Position numbers and translations under genes: made by a program | In this document: positions 25,218 to 34,297 of the stretch, in pieces | How positions within the stretch are numbered: position 1 is the first letter of the stretch | Layout: every line of letters begins with the position of its first letter | Notes under the pieces: model-generated | The model's input: the letters and a program-made list of their open reading frames with translations, nothing else | Database searches by the model: none | Told to the model about the DNA's origin: nothing | Origin: JABDJZ01 sp047619685 | GTDB lineage: Bacteria; Bacteroidota; Rhodothermia; Rhodothermales; UBA10348 | DNA: 64,000 nucleotides | Direction: 5' to 3' | Assembly (NCBI GenBank): GCA_047619685.1 | Contig: JBLHLC010000014.1 | Location: 40,113-104,112, forward strand

Positions 25218-26228
25218 TCACTTTGAGCGCCACGTTGAACGGGCGTACTGGCGAGCGCGGGGCCATACGGCCAAGAACGACTGCTTTATCTTTCCGCCAG
25301 CAAAAACCAGCGTCTCGACTTGCCGATTCTGGTCTGCCCACGCTGATTTGTAGGGCTCGTCGCCGACCAGAAAGTCGAAGGTCTTGAGCCCGCTTTCGGC
25401 CGCTTCCTTCATGATGTCCACCAACAGGTGCTCTCCCGGAGACCAGCGGGCGAACTCCGACTTCGGGTCGAAGCCCAGGCCGTAGAGATAGTAGTCCTCT
25501 GGATCCCTGATGCCGAAGGTGAAGGCAACCGGGAAAGCCCCCACCACCAGGATAGACAGGTCCAGCGTTCCTTCCCCGGCCAATGCCGTCATCCATTCCC
25601 GGAGAAACCGTTGCCCGTCTGGCCTGGTCCAGAGACCGGTCCGGCCCACAGCGCTGGCACGAGCCCGGTACAGGGCAAACACTGCGGGCAGCCATTTATG
25701 GAGAGACGCCTCGTCGCGAACGCGAACCACGCTGATCTCGCCCAACTCGGACAGTTTTTTGAACTTCCTCCGGTGTGACGACCAGGTCCTCGATGAGCGA
25801 CGCGCCTGAATGGCGTTCCAGCCGGGAGTAAGGTCCAACCGGGGGGCAATGTCATAGACGATCCGGGCGGCCGCACGCTGGACACCCCAGGTGTGCAACG
25901 CAGAGCCAACCACTGTTCGGGGCAAGATCAGGCCCGTTTCGGCCTTCGCGAGTAGGGACTCCCTGAGCGCAGCGGTCCACTCAGGCGCGGCATAGTCGGC
26001 GGCTCCCCATCCTGCCGCCACGTGAATCCCCGCGTGACCTAGTGCACCCCCGTCACTCGTTCTGAGCCATCCAGGTGCAAGGTGCTTCCACCACGCCTTC
26101 AGGAACGAAGGCCGTCCAAAGGGTTCGACGCCGGCTGACGCCGGGGCCGGGTCCCGCTGATTCTCGCGCGCACTGGAGCCGGACCTGCTCCCCGTTGCAC
26201 GGACTCTATGCGAAGTCCTGCCTACCAA
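25218..26228 (-). CDS. GNAT acyltransferase of the CelD/BcsL type
   Basis: A 336-residue protein of the acetyltransferase-6 group found in polysaccharide clusters. The conserved core is 'RSSRTWSSHRRKFKKLSELG' followed by the acceptor/acyl-CoA region ('LVVGAFPVAFTFGIRDPEDY', 'YYLYGLGFDPKSEFARWSPG', 'LLVDIMKEAAESGLKTFDFL'). The Gly-rich acyl-CoA loop is not canonical. Probable role: acylation of a sugar in the exopolysaccharide; the relationship to FemAB enzymes means aminoacyl transfer is possible. The start is a TTG overlapping the stop of the preceding deacetylase gene by seven bases, so the exact N-terminus is uncertain. Confidence 0.78.
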   Translation of the reverse strand: MVGRTSHRVRATGSRSGSSARENQRDPAPASAGVEPFGRPSFLKAWWKHLAPGWLRTSDGGALGHAGIHVAAGWGAADYAAPEWTAALRESLLAKAETGLILPRTVVGSALHTWGVQRAAARIVYDIAPRLDLTPGWNAIQARRSSRTWSSHRRKFKKLSELGEISVVRVRDEASLHKWLPAVFALYRARASAVGRTGLWTRPDGQRFLREWMTALAGEGTLDLSILVVGAFPVAFTFGIRDPEDYYLYGLGFDPKSEFARWSPGEHLLVDIMKEAAESGLKTFDFLVGDEPYKSAWADQNRQVETLVFAGGKIKQSFLAVWPRARQYARSTWRSK

Positions 26229-27127
26229 GACGAGACGCGGTGTACGGCCTTCTTTACGGCACCCATCCAGTTATACCACCCCTCTATTTTCGCTGCGAGG
26301 GTTGCTCCGCTGTCCTGTTCGACCACCTCAAGACGTTTCCATCCGAACGGCGACTGACCGCGCTCCACAAGACCCAACTGGGTCGTGAGGGCGCAATGAA
26401 GCCCCTCCTGTTGGGCCGCTTCAAGCAGTTGGTCGTCAACCTGCCCCAGTTGGGGGTCTCCGTACGGAATCGCAAAGAGGCGCCGTTCGGCTCCAAGTTG
26501 CTCCTTCAGGATGGACTGGGCTACCCGAATGTCCTCGCGAAACGCCGTCGTCTTGCCGGCATAGTTGTCGTGGGCATGGGTGTGGCACCCAATCTCCACC
26601 AGGCCGGTTCTTTCGGCGGATCGACACTCCTCCCAGGTCATGGAGCGCCACGTGGTGTCCGGAGCCTCCAAGTGATGGGCCAGGCCCCACATATCGAAAT
26701 GCATGGGAACGGTCTGGCCCGCGTATCGCGTCACCACAAAAACCGTCGCTGGGATTTGAAGGTCCACCAGTACCGGCAAGGCCCAACGATATACGCCGGC
26801 GAAGGCATCGTCGAAGGTCAAGACCGCGGTCTTTTCGCCGATTTGTTTGCCCGCTTCCGTGAGTTCGATGAGCGTGCGCAAGGAGATGAAGCTGAATCCG
26901 CGCTCTAGCAGACCCTCAATCTGAAGACGAAATCGATCCGGCGAGACATTCAGGCCGGGGTCCGGTAGTCCTCCGATCCTGGGCGCGATGCGGTGGTAAA
27001 ACAGAATGCCAGCGCTGCCTGGCTTCCTGCTTCCCATCACGGCCGACATGCCCGCACCGACCATACCTCCCGCGGCCTTTGCACGGTCGGCGAATCTCTG
27101 TCGTACGGGTCGGACCGGTCGTCTCAC
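26222..27127 (-). CDS. Polysaccharide deacetylase (NodB/CE4) family protein
   Basis: A 301-residue CE4 esterase-like enzyme that would remove N-acetyl groups from a polysaccharide or its precursor. The motif order is intact: motif 1 'AVLTFDDAFAGVYRWALPVL' (TFDDA, catalytic base and metal Asp), motif 2 'EIGCHTHAHDNYAG' (H-x3-H metal ligands, given as HTHAH), then 'IPYGDPQLGQVDD', which corresponds to motif 3. There is no signal peptide, so it may act in the cytoplasm, unlike secreted PgaB. The gene is coupled to the GNAT gene downstream and lies 48 bases after the GT2 gene upstream. Confidence 0.88.
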   Translation of the reverse strand: MRRPVRPVRQRFADRAKAAGGMVGAGMSAVMGSRKPGSAGILFYHRIAPRIGGLPDPGLNVSPDRFRLQIEGLLERGFSFISLRTLIELTEAGKQIGEKTAVLTFDDAFAGVYRWALPVLVDLQIPATVFVVTRYAGQTVPMHFDMWGLAHHLEAPDTTWRSMTWEECRSAERTGLVEIGCHTHAHDNYAGKTTAFREDIRVAQSILKEQLGAERRLFAIPYGDPQLGQVDDQLLEAAQQEGLHCALTTQLGLVERGQSPFGWKRLEVVEQDSGATLAAKIEGWYNWMGAVKKAVHRVSSW

Positions 27128-27175
27128 GGCTTCGGGTGTCTGGATGGGTCACCCGGGGTATCGACCCCAATCAGA

Positions 27176-28048
27176 TTACGATAAGGCGGCCAGGGTCGCC
27201 TCGTAGGCCAGGCGGTCTTCGTGTGCGACCTCACCTTCGCACCGATGCCCGGACACCAGGCGCGTCAGCCCGAACATCTCGGCTACTCGTTCTGCCGCAC
27301 CCTTCGCCAACTCAGACCAAATGCCGTACAGCAACCGCGGGTCTCGCTGGACCCGCGCTTCTCGCCAAAGGGAGCGGATAAAGCTGCTTCTGGCCACCCA
27401 TATTGCCCGCGCAGACGTGGGCCCCAGACGATAGGCGTACATCACCCGATCAAGTCTGTGAAACCGGCTCGTCTGGTAGGATCGGAGCATGAGATCGTCG
27501 TCCTCGGTCCGCGTGGCGTCTTCCCTGTAGCCGTGGCGGCGGAACCAACCCGCACGGCCCATCCAGGTCCCGTGGTTAAAATGGAATCCGGACCACGGAC
27601 TCGCTGTGACCGATTCATGGGATGCCCCGCGCCACCGCTCTCTGCCTCTGGGCGATCCTTCCAGGTCGACCACCAGCATATCTGTCGCCACCACGTCGAT
27701 GAGCGGATTGGCCAGGAGGTACGCTACCTGGGTCTGGAGGCGGGTGGCAAACGCGATGTCGTCTGCGTCCATGCGGGCAAATAACGCTCCGTTTGCGTGG
27801 CGGATGGCCTGGTTCAGACGGGCCGGGAGGCCTCGGTTGACTCGCTCCCCCATCAGCCTGATACGACGGTCGTTTATGGCGGCAACCACCTGATAGCTGG
27901 CGTCGGATGAACCATCGTCAATGGCGATCAACTCCCAGTTCGAATACGTTTGGGCCTGAAGAGAGGCGATGGTCTGACCGACATGCTCGGCGGCGTTGAA
28001 CATCGGCATCAGGATGCTCACGAGCGGATTTGTGTTGCCTATGCTCAT
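27176..28048 (-). CDS. Glycosyltransferase family 2 protein
   Basis: GT-A fold inverting glycosyltransferase of 290 residues. 'VSILMPMFNAAEHVGQTIAS' starts the nucleotide-binding fold and 'WELIAIDDGSSDASYQVV' holds the first Asp pair. 'NGALFARMDADDIAFATRLQ' has the DxD metal site, and 'WMGRAGWFRRHGYREDATRT' and 'EDDDLMLRSYQTSRFHRL' form the acceptor loop with the ED catalytic base. The start codon overlaps the upstream GT4 gene by four bases. Donor and acceptor sugars cannot be told from sequence. Confidence 0.92.
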   Translation of the reverse strand: MSIGNTNPLVSILMPMFNAAEHVGQTIASLQAQTYSNWELIAIDDGSSDASYQVVAAINDRRIRLMGERVNRGLPARLNQAIRHANGALFARMDADDIAFATRLQTQVAYLLANPLIDVVATDMLVVDLEGSPRGRERWRGASHESVTASPWSGFHFNHGTWMGRAGWFRRHGYREDATRTEDDDLMLRSYQTSRFHRLDRVMYAYRLGPTSARAIWVARSSFIRSLWREARVQRDPRLLYGIWSELAKGAAERVAEMFGLTRLVSGHRCEGEVAHEDRLAYEATLAALS

Positions 28049-29298
28049 TGCAAGACCGCCTTGTTGAGGAGATCTGCAAGCTGCCTTGCGCCCTGCCTAC
28101 GATCAAACGTCCGCACGATATCCGGTTCGGATGTGGCCATAAGACTTCCTGCGCGCTTCCGCGCCAGAAGTCCCTCCAGAGTCCCGGCCAGGCCGGCGGC
28201 GTCATCTGGATGGACAATGCTTTCGATTCCCGCTGACCTGGCCAGGATTCCGGCTGCTCCGTCGCCTGCGATGAGCAGGATGTGTCTTCTGGCGCGGAGG
28301 TACTCGAAGAGCTTCCCGGTCATGGCGGCCGGCAGACTGTCACCTGGTATCACGAGCAGAACGTCGGCGTCGTGCATCACGGCAACGGCCTCAGCGTGCG
28401 GTATTTGCGGCCTGACGCGCGTGGTACACGCACAAGCATTCAGGATGTCCTCCTGACCCGGATCGATGAGACCGTATTGCTCAACGCTGACCTCGGCCTG
28501 TGCGGCAGGACTCAACAGAGCGACTGCCCGGACGAGTGGGGCGATGGACCTGAAGTCTCCAAGCCATCCCAGGTGAACCAGCCGGAGCGGCCCGTTGGAT
28601 TGGGCCGGAGCCGCCTCCCAGGGCACGATGGAAAAATGGTCTTCAACGTAGCCGTTCATTATGAGGGTAGCCTCGGTGCCTTCGGCGCGAAAGCGATCAA
28701 CGGTTACTGGACTGACCACCGAGACTGCCGCGGCACGGCGGGTAAAGAAGCCTCCATAGCCGTTCAAGACGCCCTGATAGCTTCTGGTTATTGGCTCGAC
28801 CCGGTGGCGATCCGCAAAGTCGTCTCTGAGATCAATGACATGAGGTACACCCAGTTTCCGGGCCAATGCGTGGCCGAGCGGCATCATCACATTCGGCGCG
28901 ACGATGGTGAGCACCGCATCGACGTCCACACAGCGTCCCGGCACAGTCCTCCAGAAGGAGGGATACCAGGACAGTTGCCGTTCAAGTGGCAGAAGACGTT
29001 TCACGGCCGACATTCGGCGTAACCACCCTGGGTTCGTGCCCAGGCGGGAGTCATTGGCATCGGCCGAGATCCCGCCTCCAAATCTCCGTTCCGGGGAAGG
29101 GACGTGACACACCTCGACGCCAGGCATGGGCTCCGGCCACTCCTCGGGAGGTGAAGCCGTGAAAACGAGCACGCGCCACCCGTGTGCAGGAAGGGAACGC
29201 GCAAAAGAAAATGCGCGGATGGAACCTCCCATTAACCGCGTGGACCAGTCGTAAACCAACAGGGCGACGCGCCGATTATCGCCGACGATCTCAGACAT
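28045..29298 (-). CDS. Glycosyltransferase family 4-like protein
   Basis: GT-B fold glycosyltransferase of about 417 residues. N-terminal acceptor domain 'VALLVYDWSTRLMGGSIRAF', later 'LGVPHVIDLRDDFADRHRVE' (a frequent GT4 motif), and a C-terminal donor domain with 'RLVHLGWLGDFRSIAPLVRA' and 'GKLFEYLRARRHILLIAGDG'. The start at 29298 (MSEIVGDN) overlaps the polymerase stop by eight bases, which is typical coupling; the longer frame to 29457 lies inside the polymerase gene. It probably adds a repeat-unit sugar in the exopolysaccharide pathway. Confidence 0.88.
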   Translation of the reverse strand: MSEIVGDNRRVALLVYDWSTRLMGGSIRAFSFARSLPAHGWRVLVFTASPPEEWPEPMPGVEVCHVPSPERRFGGGISADANDSRLGTNPGWLRRMSAVKRLLPLERQLSWYPSFWRTVPGRCVDVDAVLTIVAPNVMMPLGHALARKLGVPHVIDLRDDFADRHRVEPITRSYQGVLNGYGGFFTRRAAAVSVVSPVTVDRFRAEGTEATLIMNGYVEDHFSIVPWEAAPAQSNGPLRLVHLGWLGDFRSIAPLVRAVALLSPAAQAEVSVEQYGLIDPGQEDILNACACTTRVRPQIPHAEAVAVMHDADVLLVIPGDSLPAAMTGKLFEYLRARRHILLIAGDGAAGILARSAGIESIVHPDDAAGLAGTLEGLLARKRAGSLMATSEPDIVRTFDRRQGARQLADLLNKAVLQ

Positions 29299-30889
29299 GC
29301 CCGGGCCAACCCTGCGTTGGATCGTTCCAGGAACCGGGGTTCGCGGGGGGGGGCGGCAACGGAGAATCAGTGGCCCCGCGGACGGCCATCGGTCGTCTGT
29401 CAACCCGAGGCTCAGGTGCAAGGTGCGGGCCTCGCCGAGCCGGAAGGTCTCCGGCAATCCGACGGTCCATGGACCGAAGGACGGCCACCAGGACCAGCGG
29501 AATCAAGGCGTACCACAATATCGGACGGGATATACTGAGTGATTCCCCTCGCGTAAAGAAGATCAAAATGGGCAAAAAAGAACCGATGAAGGCGATTCTG
29601 GCCGGATCCGGCACCCTGTCTGCCCACTTCTGGACATAGACGATCGCAACCCCTATGAGGCCGACCATGAGGACTCCGCCGATCCATCCGAAGTTCAGAT
29701 AGGCCTCGGCCATGAACGAGTAACCGAAGCCGAAGCCTCCAATCGCGTATTCCGGCGTGATGTGCCAGGCCAACCAACTACCGGCATAGCCGTAGGCGTC
29801 CGGTAATTCCCATATCGGAATGGCGTTGGTGAGTGCCCGGAGATACCCGTAGCCCATTTCGAACGGTCTCGCTTCGGGAACCAACTCCGTGGTGAACGTG
29901 ATGGTAAGCAGACTTCCAGCCAGCTCAGCGATCAGTGAAAGCACCGGATTGTCTGCCCCGCTGTAGGCATCCCACAGGACGTCCAGGGAGAGGCGGTCCC
30001 CGCCCGAAAGGTCACGAATTCGACGCACAATTGGCGCCACGATCACGAAGAGGCCGATGCCGCTTGCCACTACCGGAAGAATCGGGAGCGGTCGAACGCA
30101 ACGGTGCCAGACCCAGACGAACACCGCGATCGGGATCAGGGAGAATGCCCTGAATCCAAGAAAGAGGTAACCTCCCGAGTACAGGAGAAGGCCCAGGAAC
30201 GCGACCACCTGGCCGCCTCTCCTGCCCTTGCTCCCTGCCAACAGAAACATGACGCCCGGCAGATAGAAGCCCGCGACCAGGGCCACTACCCCTCCGGCGC
30301 CGTCCGAGGGACCTCTGCCTCCTGCTTCGAAGAGCGAGGAGTACCCGCCGGACAGGACGGTCGACACACTGGACTGGAGGCGCAGAACCACGGGAATGAA
30401 CGATATGGCCAGCAGAAGCGCACCCACTTGAAAGATGCGCGTCGAGTCAAATATCGGGATCTCGCCCTGGACCGCTGACTTATGGCTGGCTCGGGTTGAT
30501 AGCGCGCCCAGATGGAGGATGGCGTAACAGGCCGTCACGAAGGCCATCGTTTTCAGAAGTTCTACCTCCGTTACCCCTCCGATCAGCCAGATCATGGAGT
30601 CTTGTCCCATCACACGTAACAGGGCATAACCCACATGAAAGGGCATGGAACCCACCAAAAAGAGCCCGTATGGATTCAGCAGACTCCCCTCCGCAATCCA
30701 CCACGAGATCACCAACCAGACGGACAGGACCAGGACGATCCAACTCACCAGTAAGAGTCCTTGCTCGGCCCCGAGCGCCCTTGAATCCACAGCCATATAG
30801 GCTGCGGCCAGACAGAGCACCACGATCACGTGGGTCATCAAGGCCAGTACAGGCCCTGCCCCCTCGTGTTGACGCGAGATTGGGTTCAT
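29291..30889 (-). CDS. Oligosaccharide repeat-unit polymerase (Wzy-like membrane protein)
   Basis: Polytopic protein of 532 residues with about twelve hydrophobic segments (for example 'HVIVVLCLAAAYMAVDS', 'QVGALLLAISFIPVVLRL', 'VVALVAGFYLPGVMFLLAG', 'ILPVVASGIGLFVIVAPIV'). It has a late periplasmic loop containing 'EMGYGYLRALTNAIPIW', 'WHITPEYAIGGFGFGYSFMA' and 'EAYLNFGWIGGVLMVGLIGV', the pattern of O-antigen/exopolysaccharide polymerases (OapB/OAG-polymerase type). It would join lipid-linked repeats on the periplasmic side. It is coupled at both ends: a four-base overlap with the heparinase-like gene and eight bases with the GT4. The last 60 residues are a hydrophilic, Pro/Arg-rich tail of uncertain role. 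Confidence 0.82.
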   Translation of the reverse strand: MNPISRQHEGAGPVLALMTHVIVVLCLAAAYMAVDSRALGAEQGLLLVSWIVLVLSVWLVISWWIAEGSLLNPYGLFLVGSMPFHVGYALLRVMGQDSMIWLIGGVTEVELLKTMAFVTACYAILHLGALSTRASHKSAVQGEIPIFDSTRIFQVGALLLAISFIPVVLRLQSSVSTVLSGGYSSLFEAGGRGPSDGAGGVVALVAGFYLPGVMFLLAGSKGRRGGQVVAFLGLLLYSGGYLFLGFRAFSLIPIAVFVWVWHRCVRPLPILPVVASGIGLFVIVAPIVRRIRDLSGGDRLSLDVLWDAYSGADNPVLSLIAELAGSLLTITFTTELVPEARPFEMGYGYLRALTNAIPIWELPDAYGYAGSWLAWHITPEYAIGGFGFGYSFMAEAYLNFGWIGGVLMVGLIGVAIVYVQKWADRVPDPARIAFIGSFLPILIFFTRGESLSISRPILWYALIPLVLVAVLRSMDRRIAGDLPARRGPHLAPEPRVDRRPMAVRGATDSPLPPPPANPGSWNDPTQGWPGHV

Positions 30890-33228
30890 GCCGAGCGTCT
30901 GTCCAGGCCGTGTCCAAGGCGGCGGGCTGAACGTGCGTCCTGTTCGAGCAGGTTCGACGGCTGTCTCCTTTCGAGGCCAGTTCTCCTCTCGACCCGGCGG
31001 TGCCCTTGCGCGTCGGAGTCGGCATAGCCAGCACCGCTGTCAAAAGCGGTGAGGTGACCATAACCCGGCGACCACCAAGGGAGCGGCTCTACCAAAATGG
31101 GCTGACCATCGGTGGACAGATCGACCACTTCGACCCCGTCCGCCCTGAGCTCAAAGACCCTGAAAACGACTCCCTGCTCGGTCTCTCGGCACCCAGCCAA
31201 ACCCGAGTCATCGAAGGCTAACAACGTGCTGGCGCCGTCGACGGCGGGTGTAAAGATGTTCTCCGACTCTTCGGAGGCAACCTGTCCGCGAAGCCGGGGG
31301 ATTCCGTGCGCCGCATCAGACCGGAACTGCCGCCTCCGCCACGGCAGGGAAGTATAGACGTAGGACCCAGGGTCCACCCTGTAGGCCCGGCCGTCGATAT
31401 GTAGTTCGAATGAGAGTGCGTCCGCATGGGAGTGACCGCCGTCCGCCAGGTGATGACCACCTACCCGGATGGCTAGCCACAATCGGGGCGACCTGAACAG
31501 GCAGACGCCGAAATCGGGGTAACTGACTCGCTCCAGACCGTCCAGAAGACTGGCGTTCTGACCCTCAGTGCATTCCAGCGAGACGAATTCCTGTGAGCAA
31601 GTCTTGACCCGTTTCCTGCCCAGAAGCTCTTTGCGTATGACGTTGACCGAGGGTCCGGCCGGATGCCGAGACACCGAATGGGGGTTCTGGGCAGTCCCGT
31701 TGGTCAGGAGGCTGTCCCCGAAACGGGTGCCTTGCTCTTCCCTTACGTACGCCCGGGCCGCAGTGTAACTGACACCGATCTCGAGATCGTCTCCCTCGCC
31801 GCTGACGGCCGCCAGCATGCCGTCCAAGTAGGAATAGTCCAGGAGGTCCTCCTGCCAGTAGGGAGCGTCATCTTCCTGCAGTTCGCGCAGGTTGAGATAG
31901 GTTCGCCGAATTGCACTCAACCGGGTCTCCCCGGCGATCACGTCCAGTTTCAGGAACCGGCCACTGTCGTTGTCGCCGATCTGGAGCAACCGGCCATCGG
32001 GCCTTGTCATGTCTGCGACGAAGGCCGCCATCGGTTTCACCGCTTCGCGGAGATGGGACAGGTCGCGTGTGTCGGAGCTCTTGAAGGCGCGGCTTCGAGC
32101 TTCCGACGGGACCATCCTCGGGTCGGCAGGATCGGAGGGAGCATCCGCAGCACAGAGAACGGCCACGGACCAGGCCATCATTTCGGCGGAAAAAGCGTGA
32201 TAGGCGGTCGAGCCCTCGAAGTGGCTTCCTTCGGGCGTAAACTGGTGCGCAATCTCGGCATCCACTTCGCGACGGGCGAAGGCCAAGACCGTCTTGGAAA
32301 ACGGAGATGTCGGGAGGTACGCCGCGGCAAAGGACAGTCCCGCGACATTGGCCAGGTAGTGGTTGTTCCGTGCGTTCAGATCCCACCAGTCCATGTACTG
32401 GAAAATGTGTTGAACGTGTGCCCGCGTTGCCCGCTCGATCAGGCTCTCGAACGGCTGATCAAATTTCGCCCCGGCCGCCTTGAACATGTCATGAGCTACC
32501 ACGAGATTGGCCACTCGAATTCCGGCCAGCATGGCGGTGCTCCAGTTAACCCCGTAGCGTGGCGGATTGAGGGCCAGAAAGTCGCAGACCTGATTCCGGT
32601 ACCCTCTCTTGTATTCGGAGGCAATCTGGAAGCCGGGCTCGCCGCGCAGGGCAAGGCCGTAGGCGAGTGCGAGTCTGGGGAGGTGCTGCAGTTTGCCTAC
32701 CTCCCACGGGGCCTTGACATCGGCCCCCCGACGGCGGCCGATGGGCGTGTCCAACGAATGGACCGTGGCACTCCATCGCGCACCGGAGCGCGCGTCAAGC
32801 TGCCAATCGATGGGCTCGTAGGGCCCCTCAATGAGTCGCCACATATTCCGCGCGGTTGGAAGATTTTTCGGGCTAACCCTCCCCTCCAGCCAAGCACCAT
32901 CGCGATCGGCGTCTACGGGAGGCCCGGAATCGTACCGGTGTCCCTCCCTCCCGGCGGGGATTGAACCGTATCGCGAGGAGAGCCAACCTGATCCCAGAAT
33001 GTCGAAACGACCCAGCAGGTAATTGACCGTCACCCCGGCTAGGGCGGCGTACTGCTCCGGTGGCACATTAGCGCTCAGATCGGGCAAAATGGCCCTTAGA
33101 CCAGTTTCATCGCCCCGCACCATGTTGGTGCCTGAAACACGATCCAGCACCCTTGCCGCCCGCTGTTTGAGTCGCCGGCGGATGGCTCTGGGGGCCTTGC
33201 GGGCAAACTGATGTAGTGAAAGGCTCAT
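30886..33228 (-). CDS. Heparinase II/III family protein
   Basis: A 780-residue protein: helical alpha/alpha-toroid N-terminal domain (about 130-420, with 'NWSTAMLAGIRVANLVVAHD', 'NARNNHYLANVAGLSFAAAY' and 'TPEGSHFEGSTAYHAFSAEM') and a heparinase II/III beta-sandwich (about 560-740, 'HHLADGGHSHADALSFELHI', 'GRAYRVDPGSYVYTS'). Such lyases cleave uronic-acid polysaccharides; members in biosynthetic loci often lack a signal peptide, as here. The conserved Asn-His pair in 'ARNNHYLAN' and the GGHSHAD motif are present, so activity is plausible. The start at 33228 (MSLSLHQ) is preferred over the frame's first Met at 33294. It is the first gene of the minus-strand run and is divergent from a GT4 gene. 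Confidence 0.87.
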   Translation of the reverse strand: MSLSLHQFARKAPRAIRRRLKQRAARVLDRVSGTNMVRGDETGLRAILPDLSANVPPEQYAALAGVTVNYLLGRFDILGSGWLSSRYGSIPAGREGHRYDSGPPVDADRDGAWLEGRVSPKNLPTARNMWRLIEGPYEPIDWQLDARSGARWSATVHSLDTPIGRRRGADVKAPWEVGKLQHLPRLALAYGLALRGEPGFQIASEYKRGYRNQVCDFLALNPPRYGVNWSTAMLAGIRVANLVVAHDMFKAAGAKFDQPFESLIERATRAHVQHIFQYMDWWDLNARNNHYLANVAGLSFAAAYLPTSPFSKTVLAFARREVDAEIAHQFTPEGSHFEGSTAYHAFSAEMMAWSVAVLCAADAPSDPADPRMVPSEARSRAFKSSDTRDLSHLREAVKPMAAFVADMTRPDGRLLQIGDNDSGRFLKLDVIAGETRLSAIRRTYLNLRELQEDDAPYWQEDLLDYSYLDGMLAAVSGEGDDLEIGVSYTAARAYVREEQGTRFGDSLLTNGTAQNPHSVSRHPAGPSVNVIRKELLGRKRVKTCSQEFVSLECTEGQNASLLDGLERVSYPDFGVCLFRSPRLWLAIRVGGHHLADGGHSHADALSFELHIDGRAYRVDPGSYVYTSLPWRRRQFRSDAAHGIPRLRGQVASEESENIFTPAVDGASTLLAFDDSGLAGCRETEQGVVFRVFELRADGVEVVDLSTDGQPILVEPLPWWSPGYGHLTAFDSGAGYADSDAQGHRRVERRTGLERRQPSNLLEQDARSARRLGHGLDRRSA

Positions 33229-33313
33229 GATGCCGTTGTGCTTCGTAGAACCGCGCCCGTCCGGAGGCACGCTTTGTGTACAGGCAGGTGACAATCAAGA
33301 AACGCGCCATTAC

Positions 33314-34297
33314 ATGGCAGAAAGAGGCCATCGATATATCATGGGCACCCAGCCCCCGCCGGTCGGTGGGGTCACGACGTTCCTGCGCCGACATCTCAGC
33401 CAGTTGGAGGCGGCCGGCGTGCCGTTCACTGCGCGTGATTGGCTGAAAATGCGGACCATGGCGAGGCTGCGATGGCTGCTCCATATCGCTGCGACTCCAA
33501 AGCTGATTCGACTTGAGTTCAACAGCTACGAAACGTGGACCATGGCGGCCGTCGTCCTCCGCTTCTTTCCAGCCAACATTCTCTACCGCATTCACTCAGG
33601 AGGTCCCGAGGCCCGACTCAGTCCCTTGCGCCGGTGGATCCTTCGACGTTTCCTCAAGCGCGTGAACGAGGTTGTCCTGGTTGGCCCCCATGTCCGGCAG
33701 ATAATGATCGATGCCGGCTTTCAACTCCCCTCCAACGAGCGCATTGAGCCGGCCTTTCTTCCTCCCCCCTTGGGCGATGAGGAACAGGTCATGGAGACGT
33801 ACGGAGAGGACGGGCGCAAATTCCTGGCTGACCACTCGCCACTATTGGTGATCCAGGGTTCGACGTTTGGGGGCACAACAGATCTCTATGGCTCCGACAT
33901 GGCTGTCGATGCCTTGCTGCAGCTTCGCGCCGATTATCCCCGGCTTGGACTTATAATCGGACGCCCAATCAAGGGAAGCGCGTTCTTTCAGGCCCATTGT
34001 GCCCGATTGGCAGATATGGTGGACGAAGCCGGCGCGGCGGCCAATATGTGGATCCTGGACGGTGAGCGAGAATTCTGGCCGCTCATAAAGGCTGCACACG
34101 TATTCCTCCGGCCCACTACGTCTGACGGAGACTCCATCGGCGTTCGCGAGGCCCTCTTTTTCGACATCCCCGTTGTGGCAAGCGACGTGGCCCCTCGCCC
34201 GCCTGGCGTTCGGCTCTTCCCTTCCCGCGATAATGACGCCTTTGCCCGGGCCATTCGGCGCGTCCTCGGAGAAACCTGGGAGGATCCGTGCTCCTGA
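33314..34297 (+). CDS. Glycosyltransferase (GT4-like, GT-B fold)
   Basis: About 327 residues. The start at 33314 (MAERGHRYI) is chosen over the earlier open frame at 33227, because the following 'MGTQPPPVGGVTTFLRRHLS' is the glycine-rich GT4 N-terminal loop that normally lies within the first 20 residues. The acceptor domain continues with 'ANILYRIHSGGPEARLSP', and the donor domain with 'LLVIQGSTFGGTTDLYGSDM', 'LIIGRPIKGSAFFQAH' and the E-x7-E region 'VFLRPTTSDGDSIGVREALF'. Its stop overlaps the flippase gene by 10 bases. Together they form a short plus-strand arm of the exopolysaccharide locus. Confidence 0.88.
   Translation: MAERGHRYIMGTQPPPVGGVTTFLRRHLSQLEAAGVPFTARDWLKMRTMARLRWLLHIAATPKLIRLEFNSYETWTMAAVVLRFFPANILYRIHSGGPEARLSPLRRWILRRFLKRVNEVVLVGPHVRQIMIDAGFQLPSNERIEPAFLPPPLGDEEQVMETYGEDGRKFLADHSPLLVIQGSTFGGTTDLYGSDMAVDALLQLRADYPRLGLIIGRPIKGSAFFQAHCARLADMVDEAGAAANMWILDGEREFWPLIKAAHVFLRPTTSDGDSIGVREALFFDIPVVASDVAPRPPGVRLFPSRDNDAFARAIRRVLGETWEDPCS

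Noticed and set aside
31663..32964. A 433-codon open frame opposite the heparinase-like gene
   Set aside because: Antisense shadow; the minus-strand gene has clear domain motifs throughout this interval.
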